DNA of 44,174 nt. Source: Lewinellaceae bacterium. Its GTDB lineage: Bacteria; Bacteroidota; Bacteroidia; Chitinophagales; Saprospiraceae. Positions 5,261 through 13,450 of the stretch are shown here, in pieces. Position 1 is the first letter of the stretch, and every line of letters begins with the position of its first letter. The notes under the pieces were generated by a model. The model had not been told where the DNA came from. It made no database searches and saw only the letters and a program-made list of their open reading frames with translations. The stretch is from contig CANJPT010000025.1 of NCBI GenBank assembly GCA_947476195.1, forward strand, positions 1-44,174. Reading direction: 5' to 3'. Made by a program: the position numbers and the translations under genes.

Positions 5261-7663
5261 TTAGAGAATTGAATTTTCAAAAGCACCAAGTTTGATACCT
5301 GTTTCATAAGAGTAGAAAAATTCGGGGTCTTGTAAACAACGAATACCCATTACGCCGTTCTCTTGGGGTTGTGGAGCATGAGATTCATTTTTTACTCGAA
5401 CACTTACCATCCGGTCTGCCATATCTTTCATCAATTGTTCCACCTTGATTTTTCGTTGTGCATAATTTTCGTACCCGTCCCGCACGCCTAACAATTCTAC
5501 CCGTTTTTCTAATTCAAAATATCGCCTATCTGCCAAATTTTTAGGGACAAAATATGTAAACTGTTTTCCAAATTCTCCTTCAGGAACCAATTGAAATTTA
5601 CCAAGTGATTTAAATTCTGCCCGATTTACACAGCCTATCATCGAATCAATACCGCCCTCTTTGTACTCACCGATAGACATACCCTCTCCGATTTTTTTAA
5701 AAAACGCTTTCTGAATTTCAAAAAGGTCTTTCTCCTCCACCATTTTATCTTTGATGTGCTTCAAACTAAACTCCAAGAATTGCCGCGCTTCATCTCGGTA
5801 AACCAGCGAAGAGCCATACTTACCATTATCCTTTTTCAGCCGCAAGAAATGAACTTTCCCAAAGTCCAACTTGCCATTCCGATTGCACCGCCCAGCACTC
5901 TGAATTAGGCTGGGCAACGGACACAAATCCCGATAAATGACCGGAAAATCTACGTCTACTCCTGCCTCGATAAGTTGGGTAGAAATCAGCGTAACCTTCT
6001 CTCCCCGGCTGAGCATGGTCTTGGAACGCTCGATTTTGACCCTTCGGTCTTGAGGGATAAAGTGCGTATTAAGCAGGATGCAAGCGTTTAGTCCGTCTTT
6101 GAGTTTCTCGTACAACTGCTTGGTATCATCAATGGTGTTGAGAATTACCAAACAGGACTGAGGTTGATTTCTGACTTCTGTGGCCAATTCATCCAACCCC
6201 ACGCTATCGCCGCCCATCCATGCCACCCGATAGCGATTGAAAGGTTTTTGGTCAAAAAACTTCCGCGCTTCCAGTAGTTCGGCGGGCGGCTGGTAGTCTT
6301 TGAACAACTGCTTTGCCTCTTGTTTGAACTCGGCAATTTCCCAATGCGGCATGGTAGCTGTTGACAATACGCAATAGGCATCAAACTTTTGGCAAAAAGC
6401 ATCCAACCACCCTGCGAAGAAGAGGTAGAGCCGTGGCGGCAATGCCTGAATTTCGTCAATCAAGAAGATGCGCTTTTGAAAATTAGGCAACTTTAAGAGC
6501 GTGGAATTGTGGTTGCTCATCAAGGTCTCGAAGAATTGCACGAACGTCGTTACAATGAAAGGATGGTCGAAGGTATTAGCCGCGAAGTCCTGCTTCAACA
6601 AGGCCGACACCTTTTCATCCGACTGATCAGTTTCCAATTCCTCTTGGGCACGCTCAATTTCCGTGTTGAGCGATTTAGAATGAAATGCAAGCACCGCGTT
6701 CCCTTCGACAAACAAGCCTCTCACAATGTCTTCCACCTGCTCAATGATGGATAAAAAAGGTAGCGCATATAGCACGGAAAGCTCTGGGCGTGTTCGCTGT
6801 ATTTCCTTGGCCAGTGCCAGTAGTGTATACGTCTTGCCTGCGCCAGTGGGCGCAGGCAGCGAAAATACCCGCCTGCCTTTCGTCAATTCTACTTTCAAAG
6901 CAGCCACGGCTTCTTCTCGAATGGCAGTCCGCAATGTATTCAGTTCGCTTTGGGCAGTCAAGCTGGCAAAGGTTCGGTCAAGCGCTGTGCTAAGATCAGC
7001 AGCAGTGAATTTTGCTTGCTTGGGCAGGTAGAAATCCTCGTTGTTGCCCGCATCCCGCTTATCCGATTCGATAAGTGAGCCAAAGGAAAACTGCGTTTCC
7101 ATGTAGTAGTCCAGAGCATGGCTTTTCCAACCTGTTTCTTCCTTTTCTCCAAAGTGAAAACAAGCCCAAAGCCCAGCGTTTTCAAGAATTTTGAAAATGC
7201 TGAACGGTGAAAATTCTTCTTTATAAATTAATTGGAGAAAACCAGCATCGGGTAGAGTCTCATCAGTTTGTGTCAGCAGAAATTCCAGCAAAGCATTTTT
7301 GCCATCAGTTTTAAGCATTTCGCGAAAGTCGGGCAAATTGCCGTGATGCGCAATGATTATGGCCAGCACCATTTTGAGTTTGAGCATAGCATTTTCGCCA
7401 AACCATTTCGGCAGCAACACTCTGTTTTGCTCTACGAAACACACCAAGCCAACCGCCGAAAGCAAGGAGTGATTGCTGTACTCCGTGACTTTCCCGTAAA
7501 GTTTGCGCTGAAAATTCGGGTTCAATTTTCCCAAGTCATGGAAGAGCGCTGCTACATAAGCGACTTGACTGGCCGTGCGGTTAACAGTCTTAATCACCAC
7601 CCCTTTGACGTGAACTTCCAGCCACTTATCTGGGTGCGAGCGATGTCTTTCGGTATGATTCAT
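5261..7663 (-). CDS. cas3: CRISPR-associated helicase/nuclease Cas3
   Basis: This roughly 800-residue protein has an N-terminal HD nuclease and a superfamily 2 helicase; it degrades DNA marked by Cascade. With the ATG at 7663, HD residues are H42-D43 in ALFHDLGK, followed by the SNHSLL and IIAHHGN histidines. Walker A is PAPTGAGKT (about 270-278), motif II is DEIQ (403-406), motif III is STATMP and motif VI is QSAGRCNRNG (588-597). The chosen start overlaps the cas5 stop as ATGA, suggesting translational coupling; an ATG four codons earlier (7675) is possible. Motif II is DEIQ rather than the more usual DExH. It looks full length. Confidence 0.95.
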   Translation of the reverse strand: MNHTERHRSHPDKWLEVHVKGVVIKTVNRTASQVAYVAALFHDLGKLNPNFQRKLYGKVTEYSNHSLLSAVGLVCFVEQNRVLLPKWFGENAMLKLKMVLAIIIAHHGNLPDFREMLKTDGKNALLEFLLTQTDETLPDAGFLQLIYKEEFSPFSIFKILENAGLWACFHFGEKEETGWKSHALDYYMETQFSFGSLIESDKRDAGNNEDFYLPKQAKFTAADLSTALDRTFASLTAQSELNTLRTAIREEAVAALKVELTKGRRVFSLPAPTGAGKTYTLLALAKEIQRTRPELSVLYALPFLSIIEQVEDIVRGLFVEGNAVLAFHSKSLNTEIERAQEELETDQSDEKVSALLKQDFAANTFDHPFIVTTFVQFFETLMSNHNSTLLKLPNFQKRIFLIDEIQALPPRLYLFFAGWLDAFCQKFDAYCVLSTATMPHWEIAEFKQEAKQLFKDYQPPAELLEARKFFDQKPFNRYRVAWMGGDSVGLDELATEVRNQPQSCLVILNTIDDTKQLYEKLKDGLNACILLNTHFIPQDRRVKIERSKTMLSRGEKVTLISTQLIEAGVDVDFPVIYRDLCPLPSLIQSAGRCNRNGKLDFGKVHFLRLKKDNGKYGSSLVYRDEARQFLEFSLKHIKDKMVEEKDLFEIQKAFFKKIGEGMSIGEYKEGGIDSMIGCVNRAEFKSLGKFQLVPEGEFGKQFTYFVPKNLADRRYFELEKRVELLGVRDGYENYAQRKIKVEQLMKDMADRMVSVRVKNESHAPQPQENGVMGIRCLQDPEFFYSYETGIKLGAFENSIL

Positions 7664-8376
7664 AGCAAAAACCATTGGCTGGATTGACTTGCTGTGCGAA
7701 AGGTGAAGAAATGACCTTCAGCTCGAAGTAGACTTCCAGCATTTGGATAGACCACCGTTTCGTAACGTTCCGGGATATTCCAGAAATCATCGTTCTGGTA
7801 CGTCGGGATTTTTTCAAACCCAAAGCGCGGCGAGTTGCTGTTTTTAAAGTCCAACTTATGCGTTTTGGAAATAAATCCCACCGTCTCGAACGAGCCGCTA
7901 CCTTCATCAGTCACTTCTCCTTCAGAATCGAACAGCAAATCTGCCGGGCAATTGTGGATTCCCAACACAGGGGTGAATTGCGCGCGGTTGTGTCTGACCG
8001 AGTGGCAAAATCGCTCGAATACCCCCCCTGTTTCAGTATCTACAGCATCACGGCACGCAACCAGCACTGAGTAGGATGGCTGATTCAAAATCTCCATGTA
8101 GCGTGGCGATTGCTGGAACACGTCGCTGGCTTGTCGGAAGGTAAACCCCCACGATTGCTTTTTGATCTCGTGGCGTAGTTCCACTCCGTACAGTAAGCCA
8201 TCGCATAGTTTCGGAAAAAAAGCCCGCATCAGTTCGCGCTCTACTCCCGTCACCGCGCCGATAAGTCCCACCAGCGCAGTCTTCGTGATGAAGTCATGCG
8301 ACAGCGGATTGTTGTTGGTCTCCGCTTTCCGAAAGTGGCCCCATTGCCCTTCGATGTTGAGGCGTATTGCTTTCAT
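7660..8376 (-). CDS. cas5: Cascade subunit Cas5 (type I-B)
   Basis: This 238-residue RAMP protein caps the 5' handle of crRNA in Cascade. The N terminus MKAIRLNIEGQWGHFRKAETNNNPLS and the segment ITKTALVGLIGAVTG match the Cas5h style, in which the first strand is followed by a glycine-rich PSKxxLxGLIGAxxG-like block. It lies 5 bases after cas7 and overlaps cas3 by 4 bases (ATGA), in the order cas8-cas7-cas5-cas3 that marks type I-B. It appears complete. Confidence 0.9.
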   Translation of the reverse strand: MKAIRLNIEGQWGHFRKAETNNNPLSHDFITKTALVGLIGAVTGVERELMRAFFPKLCDGLLYGVELRHEIKKQSWGFTFRQASDVFQQSPRYMEILNQPSYSVLVACRDAVDTETGGVFERFCHSVRHNRAQFTPVLGIHNCPADLLFDSEGEVTDEGSGSFETVGFISKTHKLDFKNSNSPRFGFEKIPTYQNDDFWNIPERYETVVYPNAGSLLRAEGHFFTFRTASQSSQWFLL

Positions 8377-8381
8377 AGTGC

Positions 8382-9365
8382 TCAGAGTTGGAGTTTTTCA
8401 AATTTAGGCTGACCATTCAGCGCTTTGTCAATAACATCTACCTCGGTGTAATAGCGCACCGCTTTCACCTTATCAGAAGCCACTTTTTCCAGAAGCGCCG
8501 CCAGATCAAGTTTGTAATCATCTGCGCTGCGGAGTTGCTCATCGCGCTTATCGCTAGCAAGTTTCAGCAATCTGCCAAGTCCGTAGAGTTTGTCATCAGC
8601 GTTGGCGTACACGATTTGCAGTAGCAGTACAGCGTTCTGGTTGGATTTACTGCGGGTATTGGCGTTGTTGATGCTTTTCCAAAGCGCAGCGAACAATTCA
8701 GCAGTATCCGCTTCGGTCATGCCGCTCAGTTTGGCACTGTATGGATTTATCCAACCCTGAATTTGGCATAGGGCATAGGGGACTACGGACGTAGTGCCTA
8801 TTGCTCCGCGCGATTTCTCGGAGCTGGAAGAAAAAACCGAAGTGTTTTGGTGGGTGCGCAAATCCACTGCGTTAAGTGAGGGATTTAGCAACGCGAACTG
8901 GACAGGGCCAGTTATGTTAACGGCCGCATCTACTTTGGTAGAAATACCACCAAACAGGCGTACATCCGTACACTTTTGGAGTAAGGCAAGCGCATTGACT
9001 GCTGAGCCCTTTTTACCCTTTGCTTTTTTACCTTTGCCGCTTTCTTCTCCTTCCTCGTTGGGTTCTGGAGAAGACTCTGCAGGGACAAGGTCTTTTTCAT
9101 ACTTTTTTATCAAAGAGTTCAGGCGTGAAGCAGCGCCTGATTCTCCACCGGCTTCAATTGTAGATTTGTCATTCATGACAAAAATCTCGTGGCCGCGCTC
9201 AATCAGGTAATCCCGGATGAACCTCTTGATGCGCACATCGCTGACCAAGATACGTTTGGTCTCGTCGTCGTAACGTTGCTCACCTGTGAAAGGATCACCG
9301 TTGGGGATGGAAAACGTGCTTTCGTAGAGAAAGAGGAGTTCAGATTTTTCAGATATGGTGCTCAT
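8382..9365 (-). CDS. cas7: Cascade backbone subunit Cas7 (Csh2-like)
   Basis: This 327-residue protein is expected to polymerise along the crRNA spacer. The hallmark near the N terminus is STFSIPNGDPFTGEQRYD (residues 16-33), a variant of the family's NPNGDP motif, followed by LVSDVRIKRFIRDYL. Residues about 100-120 form a charged, low-complexity linker rich in Lys, Gly and Glu before VRLFGGI, where Cas7 has its thumb loop. The TGPVQFALLNPSLN segment is also typical. It is separated by 49 bases from cas8 and 5 bases from cas5. Confidence 0.92.
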   Translation of the reverse strand: MSTISEKSELLFLYESTFSIPNGDPFTGEQRYDDETKRILVSDVRIKRFIRDYLIERGHEIFVMNDKSTIEAGGESGAASRLNSLIKKYEKDLVPAESSPEPNEEGEESGKGKKAKGKKGSAVNALALLQKCTDVRLFGGISTKVDAAVNITGPVQFALLNPSLNAVDLRTHQNTSVFSSSSEKSRGAIGTTSVVPYALCQIQGWINPYSAKLSGMTEADTAELFAALWKSINNANTRSKSNQNAVLLLQIVYANADDKLYGLGRLLKLASDKRDEQLRSADDYKLDLAALLEKVASDKVKAVRYYTEVDVIDKALNGQPKFEKLQL

Positions 9366-9414
9366 AGTGCGTTGATATTAAAAGTTTGAGAAGTTAGTTT
9401 TCAGGCGTTTCATT

Positions 9415-11241
9415 TCAGGCCTCCTTTTCTTGCATGGGCAAATGATAGCCCTCAAAAAAGCCGATAGCACAATTGTTCCGGTCATATTTCTCATTACTAC
9501 TTCCCTCAAAAGATTTGAGCATCGCCAAAAATTGTTGGAACGCTTCGCGCTGTTCAGGGTAGTACCGCTCGTGGATGGTCAGTTTCTCATTTAGGAAATT
9601 GGCAAAAGTGATCGCGTCAGTTGGTGAAAGAATGCGCCGAGAGAGGTTGCCGACATAACTTTTCTCAAAGGATTTGATGGGGCAGTCCTTTCGCCAAGCC
9701 GCGAAGGGATTGGACATCACGCCAAGGCAATGGCCCATGCGGTAACTCGAAGAATTGGTGATGGTATGCAAAGTCATATCGCCATATTTTTGAATGGATG
9801 TGAGAAAATAGAAGTAGTATTTCAAGAAATTGAATTGAGTCTTGTCTTGCCGGATGCCGTACTCCGCCTGTTCGATGAGCAGTGGCAGTAGAACCAGATC
9901 GCGGTAATAAGTGTCGCTGTAAATCTGGGGCAGCACTTTTAGCAAGTGGGACTGGTACTTTTTTTGGTCCTTCGTTCGATTATCGAACAGTTGCTGGAAA
10001 CTGTTTGCCACACTGAACTGCAGCGGTTTTTTCGAATTTGGTATTCGCTCGGCGGCCTCCTTTTCCCAGTGATTCCGCCGTCCGCGAATGCTCTCGTGTA
10101 CTTCGCGAAGAAGACTTTTTTGAATATTGGAAATCTCCACTAAGTCAACTGAAGGGGTTGACATACCCGGCGGCTTCATAAAAATAATGTCAAAAATCAC
10201 GTCCTGCTCAAAGTCATTGTCCAGCATGCGCTCAAACAGTTCATCCAAGCCAGAGGAGGGTTCTGAGTCTATTTGTTCTTGCGCCAAATTATCCTCTGTT
10301 TCATCGTATTCCATGCTGCTACCAAAGAAGGCGTTGAGTTGCCTGGCCGTCAGGTTTTCCGCGCGAGGCAGGGCTAGTATTCCTATGTCTTTGATTCTTT
10401 TTACGAACTTCTTTTCGGCGGTGTTGACCGCGTAAAAAAGATCAATCACTTCATCAAGCGATTCAAAATGGCGGATTTTATAACCTGCGGTGTTGCGAAA
10501 CGCTGGCACACTGCCGCCAATACCATCGGGGTCGCCAAAAGTATTTTTTACACGGTCGTAGAGCGGGCTTTTAATGGTTTTGAAAATGGTTTTGCTCAAA
10601 GCTACCACTTCACGGCCATTCGGCAGAGTGCGTTTCACAGAAAATTCTTCTACGAGTTTCTGGTTTATGGCATTCATTACATCTTCCATGGCATACCAAC
10701 TTTGTCCTTGAAAATCGAAGTGCAAGGCCACTGCTGATGCGCTTTTTAACAGCCATTCTATAGCCAAAATGTTTTCTTCAAAAGATTGTCTGAATGATAT
10801 GACGGTTTTGGATATTAAGCCATCCATTACATCCTTGCCCCGAATAAAGGAAGACTTTCCTTCTAAGCGGTAACTGCCAGCCTCAACTAGTTTGCCATTT
10901 TTTTTGGAAGTGGCATAAGTAATGTCTCCAAAAAGATATTTTTTAGCCGAGTCTTTGTCAGAGGTCTTATAATTCAAATATCGCAACCCCTTAATTAGAT
11001 CTTCTTCCAGCAATTCAATCACTGACCGCTCCGCCACTTCGATATGCCAATTACGTTCTGCATCCTCACGCACCGGGATATTGTAAATGAGTGTCTGGAA
11101 AGGTTGACCTTGCTCATCCTTGTTTTTTGAAAAATTCTTTATGTCTTCGCTGACCTTATTGACATAGCGATGCTCGTCCAAGCCGTACTCAATGGATTGG
11201 CGATAGATTTTTCCGATTCTTAGAACTGTGTCTAGGCTCAT
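9415..11241 (-). CDS. cas8b: Cascade large subunit Cas8b (Csh1-like)
   Basis: This 608-residue protein sits where the large subunit of a type I-B Cascade is expected, directly before cas7 and cas5. Large subunits read the PAM and recruit Cas3, but their sequences diverge fast, so the call rests partly on order and size. The C-terminal part (NFLKYYFYFLTSIQKYGDM, then a SYRMGHCLGVMSNPF block, and IGFFEGYHLP near the end) resembles Csh1 proteins. The middle part (residues about 300-330) is rich in acidic residues. It starts with ATG at 11241; the 152-bp gap upstream holds a REP copy. Confidence 0.82.
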   Translation of the reverse strand: MSLDTVLRIGKIYRQSIEYGLDEHRYVNKVSEDIKNFSKNKDEQGQPFQTLIYNIPVREDAERNWHIEVAERSVIELLEEDLIKGLRYLNYKTSDKDSAKKYLFGDITYATSKKNGKLVEAGSYRLEGKSSFIRGKDVMDGLISKTVISFRQSFEENILAIEWLLKSASAVALHFDFQGQSWYAMEDVMNAINQKLVEEFSVKRTLPNGREVVALSKTIFKTIKSPLYDRVKNTFGDPDGIGGSVPAFRNTAGYKIRHFESLDEVIDLFYAVNTAEKKFVKRIKDIGILALPRAENLTARQLNAFFGSSMEYDETEDNLAQEQIDSEPSSGLDELFERMLDNDFEQDVIFDIIFMKPPGMSTPSVDLVEISNIQKSLLREVHESIRGRRNHWEKEAAERIPNSKKPLQFSVANSFQQLFDNRTKDQKKYQSHLLKVLPQIYSDTYYRDLVLLPLLIEQAEYGIRQDKTQFNFLKYYFYFLTSIQKYGDMTLHTITNSSSYRMGHCLGVMSNPFAAWRKDCPIKSFEKSYVGNLSRRILSPTDAITFANFLNEKLTIHERYYPEQREAFQQFLAMLKSFEGSSNEKYDRNNCAIGFFEGYHLPMQEKEA

Positions 11242-11345
11242 TTGAAAGCTATTTTAAGAATTTGTCTTACTACAAGTTCCATTTCTTTTCCCAACAAAGG
11301 TCCCCCCTCCCAACCGAACCCACCACCCCCCCCATGCCTCGCGCC
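11242..11345. other. Non-coding gap between cas6 and cas8b with C-rich runs
   Basis: This non-coding stretch carries several C runs on the plus strand (TCCCCCCTCC, CCACCCCCCCCATG), that is, G runs in the cas transcript, just before REP copy 6. A second C-rich run lies at 12280-12292, before REP copy 7. The pairing of a C-rich run with a REP copy at both places is noted; no function is known. Confidence 0.5.
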
Positions 11346-11378
11346 AGACTTTCCAAGTTTTTAAAACTTGGAAAGTCT
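11346..11378. repeat. REP palindrome, copy 6 (cas6-cas8b gap)
   Basis: 15-nt perfect arms of the ACTTTCC subtype surround TTA. The flanks are inverted relative to copies 4 and 5: GCC lies on the left and TAA on the right. It sits just after the cas6 stop codon in transcript order. Confidence 0.85.
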
Positions 11379-11393
11379 AAGCCATGACCGAAA

Positions 11394-12221
11394 TCATGAA
11401 GTACGAATCGTTCCCATCACCTCCCCACATCCAAATCCTTCCCCATTCATCCGTCCAAATCCCGCCAGCAGCCCCAATTCCACCAATTCCTTCGGAGCAT
11501 CCAGTTCAAAATCAAATCGGAAACCGCGCACTTTTGTCTCTGCGTCTTTGCCGCTTTTGATGGTGATGAGTTGTGATTTGGATGGAGGGCCTATCCGTTG
11601 CACCTTGAACCGGGAAGCATCCCACCAAGCGGGCGGTTCTGAACCTGTGGCGGCGCGGTATTTCTCCATTAGGTTGGAGAAAAAGAGCGATTTGAATTCC
11701 GGTTCTTCGGGCGATACATACTTGTCCTGTCTTTCGCGGGGATTATCAGCCAGTTCTGCCGCTGTACGTTTGCGGGAGATGACCAAAGGTGAACGTGTGC
11801 GGATAGCTGTAGGTCTTGAATCATTGGGCAGCAAAAGCGGTTGTATTTCCACTGTTTTCACCGAGAAATCGACTTGACTTGCCCGATCGCCGAGTTTGAA
11901 CCGCTGCTCTTGAAATAATCCGCGCACAAACTCCTCTGCAGTATGGTCCAAATAGAAGCCAACCAGTAGGGAGACTTCGCGGCACTCAATGAGCAAACGG
12001 TCTCCTTCAACCCGGCGGCGTGGGATGTCGAGCTGTGAAAAACAAAAAAGCTTGAATGACTTACGAGTTGGGGTCTGGTGGCCGCGCTGGTGCAGAAAAG
12101 CCGCAAAGTCGGCATCAGCATTCGCGAGGACTTTATAAATCCAAGCTGATAGTTCGTACTGGTAGTTAAGAGGTAGTACTGGTGCCTTGTCCAGGCAGCT
12201 TAAGGTGATTTTGAATTGCAT
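11394..12221 (-). CDS. cas6: CRISPR pre-crRNA endonuclease Cas6
   Basis: This 275-residue RAMP nuclease cuts the CRISPR transcript inside each repeat, leaving the 8-nt handle. The C terminus carries the glycine-rich loop GLLAGFGRMNGEGFGCGEV, diagnostic of Cas6. Histidines H44 and H48 (AAFLHQRGHQ) are candidates for catalysis. The N terminus MQFKITLSCLDKAPVLPLNYQYELSAWIY is typical of the family, so the start is set at 12221; the frame open to 12419 overlaps the regulator gene and is not used. It is the first Cascade-related gene after the WYL regulator. Confidence 0.92.
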   Translation of the reverse strand: MQFKITLSCLDKAPVLPLNYQYELSAWIYKVLANADADFAAFLHQRGHQTPTRKSFKLFCFSQLDIPRRRVEGDRLLIECREVSLLVGFYLDHTAEEFVRGLFQEQRFKLGDRASQVDFSVKTVEIQPLLLPNDSRPTAIRTRSPLVISRKRTAAELADNPRERQDKYVSPEEPEFKSLFFSNLMEKYRAATGSEPPAWWDASRFKVQRIGPPSKSQLITIKSGKDAETKVRGFRFDFELDAPKELVELGLLAGFGRMNGEGFGCGEVMGTIRTS

Positions 12222-12299
12222 ATGGCTATGGTGTTGTCTAGTTCTGTAGCAAAGGTCAGTAGTCTCATCCGAACCCACTTCCCCCCCCTCCTCGCAGCC

Positions 12300-12332
12300 A
12301 GACTTTCCAGTTTTTTTAACCTTGGAATGTTT
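12300..12332. repeat. Degenerate REP palindrome, copy 7
   Basis: AGACTTTCC-AGTTT and ACCTTGGAATGTTTA keep most of the family pattern, but with a deletion and several mismatches, so the stem is weakened. It overlaps the last codon of the WYL regulator. It looks like the oldest copy. Confidence 0.6.
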
Positions 12333-13251
12333 AGAACCGCATCTTCTCCACCTCTGAACGCAAGTGCTCACGCAAGGATTCGGGTGCAACCACTTGAATA
12401 TCAAGATGATGAAAACCAAGGATAAAATTGGCCAAACCGTAGAAATTATGATTCACCATGCACTGGAAATCAAAATAATTTGGATCGCCTGTTTCCTCGA
12501 TATAAGATTTGCAAGTAGAATAGCGCTCCACCAATTCGTTGTAAGCGCCGACGCTCAGGCGCAGGTGTACATTGACCTGGTCGTTGTTGACGATTCGAAA
12601 GGGATCTGTACGAAGAATGTTATGGTGCCCTTGAAATTGCCACGGCTGATCGAGTAGCCGCACTCTGGCGATGCGTGAAATGCGAAAATGGCGAGGGACG
12701 TGTTTTTCCACGTCGAAACTCTGTAGCGTGTCTTCAGCAGGGTTGATGTGGTAAGGCTCTACGATGCGGTCGGCAACCGTGTTGCTATTGGAGGACCGAT
12801 AGCCTTCCAGCACGACTCGCATTTGCGAGGCCTTGGCTTGTTCGAGCAAATCCACTTTTGCAAGATGCGGTTTACGCAGGAATGTAAATCCCAACCGGCT
12901 GTAATCGTACAATGAATGCAGCTTATGAATCAACTGCCGCTGTTTTTCAGGCGTTGTACGCAGACTGTGAATGGCCTCGTGCAGCAAAACCCTTTCTTCT
13001 TCGGAGAAATACAGCAACTCATTGATTTTTTTCAGGGAGCGGTTCACAACAAAAGCATATCGCCGCTTGTCGTCCCAGTCCAGTTCGAGACCCAGTTCTC
13101 CGAATACAGCAAAATCGCCGGCAATAGTATCCGGATGTACCGCGTATTTTGAAGCTAGTTGAGACTTGGTAAAACCGTAAGGTCGTTCAATAAGTGCCCG
13201 CATGACGCGCAGCAAACGAATTTTAGTGCCGTTTTCATTATCTTTTGGCAT
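12331..13251 (-). CDS. WYL-domain transcriptional regulator of the cas locus
   Basis: This 306-residue protein has an N-terminal winged helix-turn-helix (RLLRVMRALIERPYGFTKSQLASKYAVHPDTIAGDF, about residues 12-47) and a C-terminal WYL-type ligand-sensing part with the WCX extension (FRISRIARVRLL, about 192-203, then VHLRLSVGAYNELVERY). WYL proteins often stand next to CRISPR-Cas or other defence loci and usually repress them until a nucleic-acid ligand is bound. It is divergent from nothing: it shares strand and direction with cas6 and is the first gene of the run, 109 bp upstream. Possible operators with TAATTA cores lie just before it. Confidence 0.86.
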   Translation of the reverse strand: MPKDNENGTKIRLLRVMRALIERPYGFTKSQLASKYAVHPDTIAGDFAVFGELGLELDWDDKRRYAFVVNRSLKKINELLYFSEEERVLLHEAIHSLRTTPEKQRQLIHKLHSLYDYSRLGFTFLRKPHLAKVDLLEQAKASQMRVVLEGYRSSNSNTVADRIVEPYHINPAEDTLQSFDVEKHVPRHFRISRIARVRLLDQPWQFQGHHNILRTDPFRIVNNDQVNVHLRLSVGAYNELVERYSTCKSYIEETGDPNYFDFQCMVNHNFYGLANFILGFHHLDIQVVAPESLREHLRSEVEKMRF

Positions 13252-13262
13252 GAGTAATTATG

Positions 13263-13338
13263 GTTTTAATTAAAATAGACTGCAATATACGCGGCAGCTT
13301 TTTCTAATTAAAATATTAATACTATGCCTAATTAGATT
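13263..13338. promoter_or_regulatory. Three TAATTA-core motifs before the WYL gene
   Basis: TTTTAATTAAAAT (13263-13275, palindromic), TCTAATTAAAATA (from about 13303) and CCTAATTAGATTT (from about 13328) recur within 76 bp upstream of the regulator gene that heads the cas run. Repeated palindromic sites at this place could be operators for the WYL protein. The stretch is AT-rich, so chance is possible. Confidence 0.4.
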
Positions 13339-13374
13339 TATCCAAAACAACCCATGGTTTAATGCTTATTTCCA

Positions 13375-13417
13375 TAAAAAAACAAAATGCCACTCGACTA
13401 AAGGGCCGAATGGCATT
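13375..13417 (-). terminator. Rho-independent terminator after sucC
   Basis: On the minus strand, about 35 bases after the sucC stop, AATGCCATTCG pairs with CGAGTGGCATT (one wobble) and is followed by TTTTGTTTTTTT. This is a textbook intrinsic terminator for the sucC transcript. It also isolates the cas locus from sucC. Confidence 0.8.
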
Positions 13418-13450
13418 CATATTAAGCTCCAAAGTTAAAAAGTCACTACT

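Noticed and set aside
12222-12419. Upstream extension of the Cas6 frame
   Set aside because: It overlaps the WYL gene and a degenerate REP; the normal Cas6 N terminus begins at 12221.
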